From NCBI RefSeq assembly GCF_000164675.2, contig NC_015678.1, positions 1,922,001 through 1,986,000 on the forward strand: 64,000 bases of DNA, given 5' to 3'. Source of the stretch: Streptococcus parasanguinis ATCC 15912. GTDB taxonomy: Bacteria > Bacillota > Bacilli > Lactobacillales > Streptococcaceae. The notes beneath the pieces are model-generated. The model saw only the letters and a program-made list of their open reading frames with translations. It made no database searches and had not been told where the DNA came from. This document shows positions 26,669 through 35,193 of this stretch, piece by piece (the first letter of the stretch is position 1; each line of letters starts with the position of its first letter). Position numbers and translations under genes: made by a program.

Positions 26669-27245
26669 CGGTATTTTCCTTTCTTGTTTTATCGTGTCTT
26701 CTTGAATCTAAATATTTAGCAAAGAAATAAGTTTTATCCATAATTAACCCTAACAATTGTGTATTTTCTTTTCTAGCAAATCTTACTAGTGCGTTAAATT
26801 CTGTAAAATTATGCTCTTCAATGATATCAATTACCAGCGAAAGGAATTCATCATTGTTGTTACTGACGATAAATTTATCTAGCTCAAATCCGCAACCCGA
26901 TTCAATTTCGTTGATATCGTACAGAGTTTTTTCAGGATTTTCTGCATGAGTGAAATAGTCATACATACCTTTAGGAGACATGACGGGTTCTACATGAGAT
27001 GGTGTATTAAGGTTCTTAGTCAGTAACTCAGAAACCTGAGAATAACTTTTAAGTGAATCAAAATATAACGCCCCGTGCTTGTGGGCTTTTTTAAATTCTC
27101 CTGTTTCCTTGTTGACATCCTTATCATGCCATGGGCTGAGGACAAAAGGGATATGCATTTCCTCAAGAACTTCTAAATAATTTTCAGGAGAACTTTCTTC
27201 ATATAACAAGAAGGCCCACTTATTCGACCTTTTATCTTTTGGCAT
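26655..27245 (-). CDS. Rep_2-family rolling-circle initiator of IME B
   Basis: A 196-residue RepB-type HUH protein, nearly identical to the IME A copy over the first 130 residues. Motifs: SPWHDKD, HKHGALYF and MYDYFTH with the candidate nucleophile Tyr. It should nick the hairpin at 27339-27369 just upstream. Ribosome site AGAAAGGAGGTGAAGG is strong. Conserved while integrase and cargo differ, so it belongs to the shared backbone. Confidence 0.88.
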   Translation of the reverse strand: MPKDKRSNKWAFLLYEESSPENYLEVLEEMHIPFVLSPWHDKDVNKETGEFKKAHKHGALYFDSLKSYSQVSELLTKNLNTPSHVEPVMSPKGMYDYFTHAENPEKTLYDINEIESGCGFELDKFIVSNNNDEFLSLVIDIIEEHNFTEFNALVRFARKENTQLLGLIMDKTYFFAKYLDSRRHDKTRKENTDDKY

Positions 27246-27338
27246 CGACCTTCACCTCCTTTCTTTTGTTCTTATTTATTAGGAGAATTCTAAATTGTTT
27301 TTGGTAATTCATACTAGAATTTGATTATTGATCACTGA

Positions 27339-27369
27339 TGTACTGGGGGTCGTAGTTGCCCCCAGTACA
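27339..27369 (-). other. Rolling-circle dso nick hairpin of IME B
   Basis: Perfect 11-bp inverted repeat TGTACTGGGGG / CCCCCAGTACA. The minus-strand loop CAACTACGA followed by CCCCC matches 8 of 9 bases of the pMV158 nick TACTACGAC. The stem sequence differs from IME A but stays fully paired. Confidence 0.82.
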
Positions 27370-27387
27370 GTTATTGTTAAAAATTAC

Positions 27388-27438
27388 AAAAGGCAGTGCT
27401 CTTGGCTATCATTATATGAGCCAAGCACTGCCTTTTGC
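27388..27438 (-). terminator. Long hairpin between rep and the upstream membrane gene (IME B)
   Basis: AAAAGGCAGTGCT-TTGGCT pairs with AGCCAA-GCACTGCCTTTT, with a T-rich run on the minus strand. It is equivalent to 17178-17212 in IME A with a different stem sequence. Confidence 0.6.
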
Positions 27439-28055
27439 TATACTCTCGTTGCTTTAAACCAGAATTTATCTCCTTCCCTAGTAGGAGCTGAAAAAATATA
27501 ACATGGATTATAACTAGAAATTTCTTCCTTAATTTGCTCTGTCATTTCTCGCAGAATCTTTTGTGCTTGCTGAGTCTTTGGATATTGCATTACGACACTT
27601 ACACTTGAATTCCTGACGTCTATCGTACATTTAGATATAGAATTGTTAAAACTTTGTACGACAGGATCAAAGCCTGTTTTGGTTGTTTGATTATCCTTAT
27701 CACTGATTGCTTCGTTTCTTTCATCTTGTTTCAAAAAATGTCTAAATCTAATTGTTTGAAAAATCGATTTGAAATAATTTAAGACAGAATCATTTCTAAA
27801 TCTTTGAAGTAGTTCAATCCCAATAAGAAAAATAACCAAAGTTATTAAGATAATCGATAACAATTTACTAAAGTATTCGATTATTCCTAATTTTTCTTGA
27901 ATAAGAGAGAATATATTTTTAAGTTGTGGAATTTGAATATTTTTAGATAATTCCCCAAGTTGACGTAAAGCCAGATTTAAAATAATGCTTAGAAATCCAA
28001 AATAAATCAGCCAAACATTAACATTATATGTTTTCTGGAAAAAACTCTTTCTCAT
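27438..28055 (-). CDS. Membrane protein of unknown function, IME B backbone
   Basis: A 205-residue homologue of the product at 17219-17833: N-terminal hydrophobic segment (about 12-32), a second at about 66-86 and a conserved soluble C-terminus with IDVRNSSVSVV and KTQQAQKILREM. It starts 2 bp from the end of the FtsK-like gene. Family not recognised. Confidence 0.65.
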   Translation of the reverse strand: MRKSFFQKTYNVNVWLIYFGFLSIILNLALRQLGELSKNIQIPQLKNIFSLIQEKLGIIEYFSKLLSIILITLVIFLIGIELLQRFRNDSVLNYFKSIFQTIRFRHFLKQDERNEAISDKDNQTTKTGFDPVVQSFNNSISKCTIDVRNSSVSVVMQYPKTQQAQKILREMTEQIKEEISSYNPCYIFSAPTREGDKFWFKATRV

Positions 28056-28057
28056 TG

Positions 28058-29134
28058 CTATAAGATACCTTTCTTAGTGAAATAAGTTGGGCAAAGTAGA
28101 GGAAAAACTTGATAAGGATGTTCATTATCGATAATTTGAATTAGTCCAGTCCCTTTTCCCGTAGGAATAACAATTCCTTCAGGATTCAAATCTGGGAAAA
28201 GAAATTGAGTTGTCTTCTGATTAATGTTCCCTATCTGAATCAGAACACTAAGTTGCTCTCTAACTGATACCGGTATTGTATTGTAATCGAATCGCTGGCT
28301 CACTAACAGAAGGTGAACCTTAGTTGCTCTCCCAAGCAAAGCGATTTGTGATAACAGAGAAAAGAATGATTCCTTAATACTTTTATTAACTCCTTCAGAT
28401 AGAGCAAGCACTTCATCTATTACCACAGTTAAATGTTTAAAATGATATTCATGATTATCATATAGCAGTTCTTGACGCTCCTGGATAAGGTTTAAGCAAG
28501 AGCTTAAATTTTCATTTACTTCTGAGACAAAATCGGATTTTGAGCGATTTCTCTCAGGATGAATGACAGGAATTCTATTTTCTCTTGCCCATCTTGATGG
28601 TGTGTCAAACTTTGGGTCAACAATGATCAGTTCTGAAAAACGCTTGAGCAGACTAAGAAGATATGTTAAAGTATATGATTTTCCTGATCCAGAATTTCCA
28701 GCTATAGCTATCGAGGTGACTTTATTATAATCAAGCGACAAATTTTTCATAATTGGTAGGTAACTTTCTTCTTGCTCAATAGCAAATTCTTCTAAATCTG
28801 AAATAATCAGTCTCTCAGATACTCCTTCTTGCCAAGGGAAAAATAATCCTCTTTGAACGTGAATATCATCTGTATCAAGAGATATAAAATAAGCTGAATT
28901 TTGTTTAAGAAGAGTGTATCTGGGATAGAGAGAGGCATTAGCAATTAAAAAAATTTTTTGGTATAGTTCATCGTCAATTATATAGCTGGCGGGAAGGCGT
29001 GGGATAAAAATAAAGCCTTCCGAAGTAATCTCTAGTGTATAGCTGCTCGTGAAACTGGTCTCTCCTTGCATCAAGGCTCCTAGCCCCATGTTAAGACTTT
29101 GTAACAGATACTGATTCAATTCTTTCTGATCCAT
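28058..29134 (-). CDS. FtsK/TcpA-like DNA-translocase ATPase of IME B
   Basis: A 358-residue intact ATPase. The N-terminal domain (1-125) precedes Walker A GNSGSGKS (about 171-178) and Walker B LTVVIDEVLAL (about 246), with the SQRFDYNTIPVSVREQL segment typical of the FtsK/HerA group. It is shorter than ICE TcpA (562 aa) and lacks N-terminal membrane helices. The adjoining membrane protein may anchor it. It may present the nicked IME to the ICE pore as a coupling protein. Overlaps the upstream 104-aa gene by 1 bp. Confidence 0.8.
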   Translation of the reverse strand: MDQKELNQYLLQSLNMGLGALMQGETSFTSSYTLEITSEGFIFIPRLPASYIIDDELYQKIFLIANASLYPRYTLLKQNSAYFISLDTDDIHVQRGLFFPWQEGVSERLIISDLEEFAIEQEESYLPIMKNLSLDYNKVTSIAIAGNSGSGKSYTLTYLLSLLKRFSELIIVDPKFDTPSRWARENRIPVIHPERNRSKSDFVSEVNENLSSCLNLIQERQELLYDNHEYHFKHLTVVIDEVLALSEGVNKSIKESFFSLLSQIALLGRATKVHLLLVSQRFDYNTIPVSVREQLSVLIQIGNINQKTTQFLFPDLNPEGIVIPTGKGTGLIQIIDNEHPYQVFPLLCPTYFTKKGIL

Positions 29135-29448
29135 TATATAACCTCTTTAACATTTTTTGCACGGAAATAAACATTATAACCAACTTCACATGCTTCAAGG
29201 TTATCGAAATCAACAATTGCTAGATAAGAGGGCAGATGCACTTCTGATTCAAATTTCACCTGAAAAGGAGGTAGTCCCTGCTGTGAAAACCACGCTTTAT
29301 AAGCAATGACTTCTCCAGTAGGTTGATTGTCTTCAAATTTAATTTGTGGTTCTAATTCATTACTAAGACAGTAAATTGCTTGCTTAGCATTGATGTATTG
29401 TTTTGCGGTGTTAGTCGAATACCCACTTGTACGATTGTGTGTTTTCAT
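29134..29448 (-). CDS. Small conserved IME backbone protein (104 aa)
   Basis: First gene of the leftward IME B operon and homologue of 18900-19214 (shared GEVIAYKAWFSQQGLPPF and C-terminal EACEVGYNVYFRA). Ribosome site AAAGGATAAT. No family recognised. Confidence 0.65.
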   Translation of the reverse strand: MKTHNRTSGYSTNTAKQYINAKQAIYCLSNELEPQIKFEDNQPTGEVIAYKAWFSQQGLPPFQVKFESEVHLPSYLAIVDFDNLEACEVGYNVYFRAKNVKEVI

Positions 29449-29556
29449 AATATTATCCTTTCTTTATAAATATAGAATTAGATTGACATGCTCGGTTTAA
29501 GTCAGAGCTAGACTTTCTACTAGAACATAGTTTCACCTCCTTATCTTTAAGGAGAA

Positions 29557-29585
29557 AAAAGCAGAGATTTGGTCATCTCTGCTAA
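29557..29585 (-). terminator. Terminator of the IME B sigma-like regulator
   Basis: GCAGAGAT / ATCTCTGC stem with a T run on the minus strand, starting 3 bp after the stop codon at 29590. Confidence 0.8.
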
Positions 29586-29589
29586 ATTT

Positions 29590-30021
29590 CTAAAAATATT
29601 TTTTTAATTCTTCTAATAAAATTTTTCGAGCTTTTTCATAATGACGCTGAATAGTTTTATGACTACTATATTTAGTTTCTTTTGTGAGTTGTAGAGCTGA
29701 TTTGTTATTGAGTGCCATTTGCAAAAAAATATAACGATCTTCTTCTGTAAGTTTTGAGAGTGCAATAATAAGATGTTCACGAAGTTCTTTGACAAGCAGC
29801 TGATTAATTGGATTAAAAGTGTTATCAGCATACTGATCGATAAACTCTGTTGTTCGTCCTTCATTTACTATTTTTGAATTCAAGCTTAAAAGGTTATAAT
29901 ACCTATCCTTTCGTTCTTGATTTTTTATATTCTGATCAAGTAAACGACAAACTTCTTGCCAATTCTGAATTTTCACAGCTTCTAAAATTCTGCGCTCACG
30001 ACGTTCTTCTATTTTAGACAT
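29590..30021 (-). CDS. Sigma-70 region-4-like regulator of IME B
   Basis: A 143-residue protein. The C-terminal half (LTEEDRYIFLQMALNNKSAL ... YSSHKTIQRHYEKARKILLEEL) has the sigma region 4 helix-turn-helix pattern, similar in size to the Orf7-type sigma-like regulators of Tn916. It should activate or tune IME genes. It replaces the XRE-like regulator found in IME A. Confidence 0.65.
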   Translation of the reverse strand: MSKIEERRERRILEAVKIQNWQEVCRLLDQNIKNQERKDRYYNLLSLNSKIVNEGRTTEFIDQYADNTFNPINQLLVKELREHLIIALSKLTEEDRYIFLQMALNNKSALQLTKETKYSSHKTIQRHYEKARKILLEELKKYF

Positions 30022-30383
30022 AGTCTAATACTCCGTTTCTATCGTCCTTAAAAATGGAAAGAATAGAAACTCATATGAGCAGATATTGAGGGCCGAGGTG
30101 CAAAAAGGCACACCAAATTAAACGGCGAAACAATTAATGCTTGATATGACCTTTTTCGTCATATCGTCATATTCGTTTCTATCCGTCCACTTGATGCGCA
30201 TCTTATAGGACTATACTTTTTTTGCAAGATTTTTATCTTGTTCTTATATTATAGATTGTCCAAAATGCAAATAATAGGACAAAATATTGCCAGAAATGGA
30301 AATAGTTAAACCACTTGAAATTACTGAGTTTTTAGAGTAAATTAAATGAGAGAGAAAAAAATATTTCTAGGAAATGAGTAAGA
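30022..30383. other. Structured non-coding module upstream of the IME B regulator
   Basis: ATAGAAAC (30063-30070) pairs with GTTTCTAT (30175-30182), enclosing the conserved box GGCACACCAAATTAAACGGC and hairpin GATATGAC/GTCATATC (30143-30150/30158-30165). The palindrome GATGCGCATC follows at 30193-30202. The layout is shared with IME A. The rest (30213-30383) is AT-rich and presumably carries the promoter of the rightward operon. Confidence 0.6.
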
Positions 30384-32417
30384 ATGCTAACAAAATTTAA
30401 TGATGAAATTTTAGAATTACCATTTAAGGCTTCAATGAAAATGAAAAATCAAAAAGAGTTATATTTCACGATTAGAGAAATTACCAATCATTTGAGAATC
30501 AATTGGGGCACCTATTCGGTTGGAGAAAAACCTATCGAAATTGATTATGGTTATGATTTTGTTTGCAAGGCTATTACAGAATCTGATAATGACTTATATA
30601 TCAATAATTCGATCTCAGAATATTTAGAGAAAAGAAAAGACTCAATTATTGTAATTGAGTCAATTGTAGCTTGTTTAATTCAAAGAAAAAGCAATGTAAA
30701 TATAGAAAAAAGAAACATATTAAAAATTCATAAGATTTTATTTGATATATATAATAGCAAAGTTGAGCCCTTTGAAAATAGATATATAGAAAGAGAAGGG
30801 ATTGAATTATTTATAGAATATATTTTTTTAAAGTTATTGATTTATTTAAAAACAGATTGTTATTTTTCAATTGAAGAACTAGTCTATAGATATAATAATC
30901 TATTTTTTCCTTATTTTTTTGACGGAAGTGGCGCTATAAAAAACAATTATGATACAATTAGCAAAAATGAACTTTCTAAAAAGGTAAGTCAGTTAAAAAA
31001 AGATGGGACTTTCGGTACTTCAGATATAATCGAATTAAGACATAAAGGTATTTTATCTAACTATGTAAATGAGAAATCCTTATCTACTATTGAGCAAAGT
31101 TACAATAAACTAAACCGATTAATAAACAATAGTACTTATTCTATTGCTAAACTAGAAAACTTTACTAAAGAATGTATTGAATTAAGTAACCTCATTAATA
31201 AAGATTTTACACCTTTTCTAGATATTTCTTTAGATAATAAAACAACTGAATGGAAGCAATTATTAAATACTTTTTTCAATGAAAAATATGTTTTAATATA
31301 TACTCTATGGGCAGTAGATTGTATTATTGATGATGTTCTTTCTTATGACGAACTCTCTTTAAACTTTAATGAGTATGAGGAATCTTTTTGGGAAAGATAT
31401 CATCCACTGATCAAAATATTTAACAGAGAAAAGTTAAAAGAGTTGTATTATCTAACACTAGGTTTTATACTTCTATACGAGCATCGAATCAAATTCGGAA
31501 AATTTGATTATCGGTATTTCATATATATATGTAATACATTCCCAGAATATAAAAACTATGTTGAAGAAGTTAGAATCATTTTTAAAGGAACTAAAGGGAG
31601 TACCATTTTCTCCAAAGCGTTTGAAAAATTTATTTCACAAATTATTTTACCTAAATCAAAAACAAACATAAAAGATAGAGAGAACTGGAAATCTATTAAA
31701 AAATTCATTACTGGAAATATTAATAATAATGCTTTACAAGATGTAATATTTGATAATATTAAGTACACAGATAAAAAGATAAGTAATTTTCTAAGCTCTG
31801 TAGAAAATTACTACAATCAAATAATCGATGACACAAATAAGAAAGTGATTCAACTAAATTTAGGTAAATATGAAATTATTAGCCCTGTTACTGAACCAAT
31901 AAAAGAAGAGGAGTTAGAACAAAATAACACAATAATTCTAGGCAATTTCGAAAACAACGGAAGAAAAGAACTGGGAATGATTGTAAACGGGGAGTACTCT
32001 TCAATTACTGTAGAACAACTATATTCTCCAAATCATACACCTGCAAGCAAATTCCTTTTAAATGAATTCTTTAATTCTAAAAAATACCTGTATAGAATGA
32101 TCTATCCTAATCATCATATTGATGATGGAATCATATATTTTTATGACTTAGATGATACAAGCGGGAGATATAAAACGTTTGATAATATAAATATTGAAAA
32201 CGAAGCAATTCTACACGATACTCGCTATGGAAGATTTTCTATTGACTTATATAGAAAAAGTCTCAAATTAACTGAAAATGGATGTTATAACGGTTTAGGA
32301 GAATATAGAATCAATTTGATTAATATAAAATTTAATTGGCAGGATCATTCAATTACTTCTGAAGCATACCATATAGAAAAAGGAAAAGTAATAGTTGAGT
32401 TCGAAGCAATTGGCTAA
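30384..32417 (+). CDS. Uncharacterised 677-aa protein, first gene of the IME B cargo operon
   Basis: Large AT-rich, mostly soluble protein. The N-terminal two thirds are helical; the C-terminal third (from about residue 500) looks beta-rich with GMIVNGEYSSITVEQLY and YFYDLDDTSGRYKTF. I recognise no family or catalytic motif. The next gene begins 19 bp downstream and the whole set runs in one direction to a HEPN gene, so it is probably one functional unit, likely a defence system. Confidence 0.7.
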   Translation: MLTKFNDEILELPFKASMKMKNQKELYFTIREITNHLRINWGTYSVGEKPIEIDYGYDFVCKAITESDNDLYINNSISEYLEKRKDSIIVIESIVACLIQRKSNVNIEKRNILKIHKILFDIYNSKVEPFENRYIEREGIELFIEYIFLKLLIYLKTDCYFSIEELVYRYNNLFFPYFFDGSGAIKNNYDTISKNELSKKVSQLKKDGTFGTSDIIELRHKGILSNYVNEKSLSTIEQSYNKLNRLINNSTYSIAKLENFTKECIELSNLINKDFTPFLDISLDNKTTEWKQLLNTFFNEKYVLIYTLWAVDCIIDDVLSYDELSLNFNEYEESFWERYHPLIKIFNREKLKELYYLTLGFILLYEHRIKFGKFDYRYFIYICNTFPEYKNYVEEVRIIFKGTKGSTIFSKAFEKFISQIILPKSKTNIKDRENWKSIKKFITGNINNNALQDVIFDNIKYTDKKISNFLSSVENYYNQIIDDTNKKVIQLNLGKYEIISPVTEPIKEEELEQNNTIILGNFENNGRKELGMIVNGEYSSITVEQLYSPNHTPASKFLLNEFFNSKKYLYRMIYPNHHIDDGIIYFYDLDDTSGRYKTFDNINIENEAILHDTRYGRFSIDLYRKSLKLTENGCYNGLGEYRINLINIKFNWQDHSITSEAYHIEKGKVIVEFEAIG

Positions 32418-32436
32418 ACTTTTTATAGGAGGGAAA

Positions 32437-33201
32437 ATGAACGATTTTTTAAACGGAAAAATAGTTTATTTAGATGAACAAGCTATTTTTGATTTTTTAG
32501 AACTTTATCAAGATGGAGTACAGTCGGAAATTATTAAAAAAATATCAGAAACAATGGTAGGAAGTGAAGCCGATAGTCAAATAGGGGTGAGTTTCTTAGC
32601 TAGATTAAAAGTAGGCTTTTCTGGAAACGCTTCTTTTCAACGAAGTGGGGTCATAGAGTCTCAAATTACTTCTACATTGTTAAGTAATTTCAAGAAAATT
32701 ATAACGCAAGGAGAAAGTCATGATTCCAAAGTTGAATGTCTAAATAATATAAAACTGTATATAGAAAAAGACTCACCCGCATTTTATCGCAATATTACTC
32801 CTGTTCTCGATATGATAAAAGATATCAATGAACTAAGTAACGCAAGTGCAAGTGATAAAAGTAACTTTAATGGAATCGAAATTCGAAATATCGAGAAAAC
32901 ATTAGATAAACTATCTGGATATTATGAAATAAAAGGAATAGATACAGATAATAAAGAAATGATTGTCCGTTTTAATATAACTGGATTACGCAATAATTAC
33001 ACTTTGAGTGATTTAACTAAAATGAATATTAAACTGTATGGAATTAAGGTAGGAACAGTAAATTCAATAGATTTAAAATTCGATACATTGATTGATAGGC
33101 TATCAAATCATAATACGCTAGGACTTGATTTTGATGAAGAACAAGAGGAAACTCTTCAAAAATCAATTCCTATCTATGACATTCTATTGGCAGGTGTTTA
33201 A
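32437..33201 (+). CDS. DUF6414-like protein of the putative defence operon
   Basis: A 254-residue protein. Start placed at ATG 32437 with AGGAGGG directly before it, rather than an in-frame upstream codon. N-terminal IVYLDEQAIFDFLELYQDG and the GVSFLARLKVGFSGNASF segment recall DUF6414-type proteins; this assignment is from memory of the family and only moderate. The stop TAA overlaps the next ATG, so the next protein is made in coupling. Confidence 0.55.
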   Translation: MNDFLNGKIVYLDEQAIFDFLELYQDGVQSEIIKKISETMVGSEADSQIGVSFLARLKVGFSGNASFQRSGVIESQITSTLLSNFKKIITQGESHDSKVECLNNIKLYIEKDSPAFYRNITPVLDMIKDINELSNASASDKSNFNGIEIRNIEKTLDKLSGYYEIKGIDTDNKEMIVRFNITGLRNNYTLSDLTKMNIKLYGIKVGTVNSIDLKFDTLIDRLSNHNTLGLDFDEEQEETLQKSIPIYDILLAGV

Positions 33202-34322
33202 TGGTTAAATATAATGTCTTTTTTGAACCTGTACTTGAATTCAACAAACGTATGTCTGGATTTGAAAATTATATTTCCTTTTCTGAAGTATTAGCAGACT
33301 GGAAGAAAGATTCCACTATTGAGGAGCTTTCAGCGCTGCTAAATGAATATGATATTTGTATTTTTAGAGTTGATACATACTCTCTAGCTACGAGTCTAGT
33401 ATTTGAAAATATTGAGCTTTTAAATAAATTATTTAAATTAGCTGAAATTTCAGAGGTCTACATCCATAACCCCCCAAAGAAATTTTAAAACTCGCTAAAA
33501 CAACAAATCCCTCAGGAACAACTATTTATTAGCAATAAATCTTTCGAAAAAATTTCGGAACAGGAAATTATTCAAGTAAAAATTGATTTAAACGCAAGAA
33601 TAATCGGTCAAGATAAAGCGAAAAAAAGTATATTAAGAAAATTAGTGGCTCAATTAGTACGACCAGGCTGCAAGCCTCTAGTTTTAATGTTCTATGGTGA
33701 TCCAGGAATTGGAAAAACTGAAACAGCTAAGCAATTGTCGGCGACTCTATTTCAAAATGAAGAGATTGTCAGAGAACAGATGTCTATGGTTGGGGGTGAA
33801 TCAAGTGTAAAATACTTCAAATCAACAACACATAGTGAAGATTCATTTTCCAAAACATTACTTAATAGAGCATCAAATGTCATTTTGCTTGATGAATTTG
33901 CACTAGCCCCATCTTTCTTCCATACTACTTTTTTTCAGATGTTTGATGAAGGAATTTACGAAGATCAAAATTATAGAGTTGATTTAAGAAATTCAATAAT
34001 AATCTGTACTTCGAACTATAAAAGTCGTTCAGAATTGCAGAATAACATTGATGATGCACTATTGAGTCGCTTCGATGGTTTTATTAAGTTTTCTCCATTA
34101 AGCTTTAAGGAAAAGAAGAACATTTTGGAGTTAGTTTACAATCAAATAACTAGTCCGAGTAATATGATGTCTAATTATACTAATCATCTAAATGAAATGG
34201 AGATATTGACTGAAGTTACAAATAAATTAGAATCTTTACGTAATGTTAGAGAAATACGAAAGTATGTAGAAGATATTATTGCAGATAAGTTGTTAGAATT
34301 TATAATTAATAGTGGAGAATAA
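33201..34322 (+). pseudogene. ClpB-like AAA+ ATPase gene interrupted by an in-frame TAA
   Basis: One continuous frame of 373 codons from ATG 33201, broken only by TAA at 33486-33488 (codon 96). After the stop the frame continues with LNARIIGQDKAKKSILRKL, Walker A GDPGIGKT (166-173), Walker B VILLDEF, sensor-1 IICTSNY and LLSRFDGFIKF (arginine-finger region), the ClpA/B AAA_2 layout. No start codon lies between the stop and the domain; GTG 33645 would remove part of the AAA fold. It is either a nonsense mutant or needs read-through. Confidence 0.75.
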
Positions 34323-34325
34323 AAA

Positions 34326-34856
34326 ATGGTAAATCAAACTGATTTTGTAGATCATCTTAGAAAGCGTATGAACATATCTATCGAGGAGGGATTTTATATT
34401 GAATCAATCTCTTGCTCATATGCAATTATCGAGAATAGAACAAAGAGAATTGTTGAACACTTAGGTAAAAGAGCAAGGAAAATGAGTCTAGATCAAAAGA
34501 TTGAGTTTATTTATAACGAAATCAGAGAAAAAAATCAGAATACTGACTCCGATTTAAAAAAACTAATAGGTTATCTAAAATATCGACTAGAGAAATCTGA
34601 TATCATGATTGTTGATCCGGTAAAAAGCTATAATGATTGCAAAAGTGATAAACTGTCTTTTTGTAACATTAATAAAGTTTATAAGTTTAAAGAACAAAGA
34701 AATAAACTTGTACATGATTTAGCAACCTATGATAGTAGTAATCCAAGCTTAATTGATTTTGATTCTTATATTAACTTAGCAATGTTGGGGAAATATGTTG
34801 CCGAAGAGCTATCGCGAATTGCATCTGGTTTAAAGAGAAAAAAATCAGCTTTATGA
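34326..34856 (+). CDS. HEPN-type RNase candidate, last gene of the defence operon
   Basis: A 176-residue helical protein with RNKLVH at 125-130, the Rx4H catalytic motif of HEPN ribonucleases, in the context FKEQRNKLVHDLA typical of the last HEPN helix. Starts 3 bp after the AAA+ gene. HEPN proteins are common toxins or effectors in abortive-infection systems, with AAA+ or other partners controlling them. A structured RNA follows immediately. Target and partner are inference. Confidence 0.72.
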   Translation: MVNQTDFVDHLRKRMNISIEEGFYIESISCSYAIIENRTKRIVEHLGKRARKMSLDQKIEFIYNEIREKNQNTDSDLKKLIGYLKYRLEKSDIMIVDPVKSYNDCKSDKLSFCNINKVYKFKEQRNKLVHDLATYDSSNPSLIDFDSYINLAMLGKYVAEELSRIASGLKRKKSAL

Positions 34857-34885
34857 TTGATTCATCTTATTATTTTTGATAATAT
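34857..34885 (+). promoter_or_regulatory. Promoter of the small RNA behind the HEPN gene
   Basis: -35 TTGATT (34857-34862), 17-bp spacer and -10 TAATAT (34880-34885) place a transcription start near 34892, exactly where the RNA stem begins. Confidence 0.6.
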
Positions 34886-34892
34886 TTTAAAT

Positions 34893-34965
34893 GTAGAGTA
34901 CATAACATTATGTCGCGCCAAGGATTGGCGTTGGGGACTTAAAACTCCTACTCTACCTTTTTAAT
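34893..34965 (+). ncRNA. Candidate structured small RNA next to the HEPN gene
   Basis: Closing stem GTAGAGTA (34893-34900) with TACTCTAC (34949-34956); internal hairpin CGCCAA-GGA-TTGGCG (34916-34930); possible pseudoknot AGGA (34921-34924) with TCCT (34946-34949). A T run (ccttttt) directly follows the closing stem, so the RNA ends on a terminator. No open frame inside. Some HEPN abortive-infection proteins have an RNA partner, so an antitoxin or guide-like role is possible. Confidence 0.6.
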
Positions 34966-35000
34966 TTTCTGAATGTCTTAACAAAATTATATTAAAAAGA

Positions 35001-35032
35001 AAAAGACAGTAGAGTTAAATCTACTGTCTCAG
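35001..35032 (-). terminator. Terminator of the ABC transporter operon
   Basis: GACAGTAGA (35005-35013) and TCTACTGTC (35020-35028) form a perfect stem; on the minus strand it is followed by TTTTTCTTTTT. Confidence 0.8.
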
Positions 35033-35040
35033 AACGTAGA

Positions 35041-35070
35041 CAAACGTCATTTTTGGCGTTTGTTTTTTTG
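35041..35070 (+). terminator. Rightward intrinsic terminator
   Basis: CAAACG-t-CA / TG-g-CGTTTG stem then seven T; blocks rightward transcripts from the defence operon and RNA. Confidence 0.8.
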
Positions 35071-35193
35071 TATTTTCAAAAATATTTTGTGTTCACCCTT
35101 GTGGAACCAACCACTCTCAGGATCTGTCGTTGAGATTTTCTTTTCTTCTTTGATAAATATTCTCCGCAATTTTCAACATACAGGTCACTCCTT

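Noticed and set aside
29520-29545. Perfect AAGGAGGTGA followed by ATG TTC TAG on the minus strand
   Set aside because: A two-codon frame before the IME B operon could be an attenuation peptide, but nothing else (paired stems, downstream terminator) supports it.
34893-34965. Interpretation of the small RNA as a CRISPR guide or retron RNA
   Set aside because: No reverse transcriptase, Cas gene or repeat array is nearby; only an RNA partner of the HEPN protein remains reasonable.
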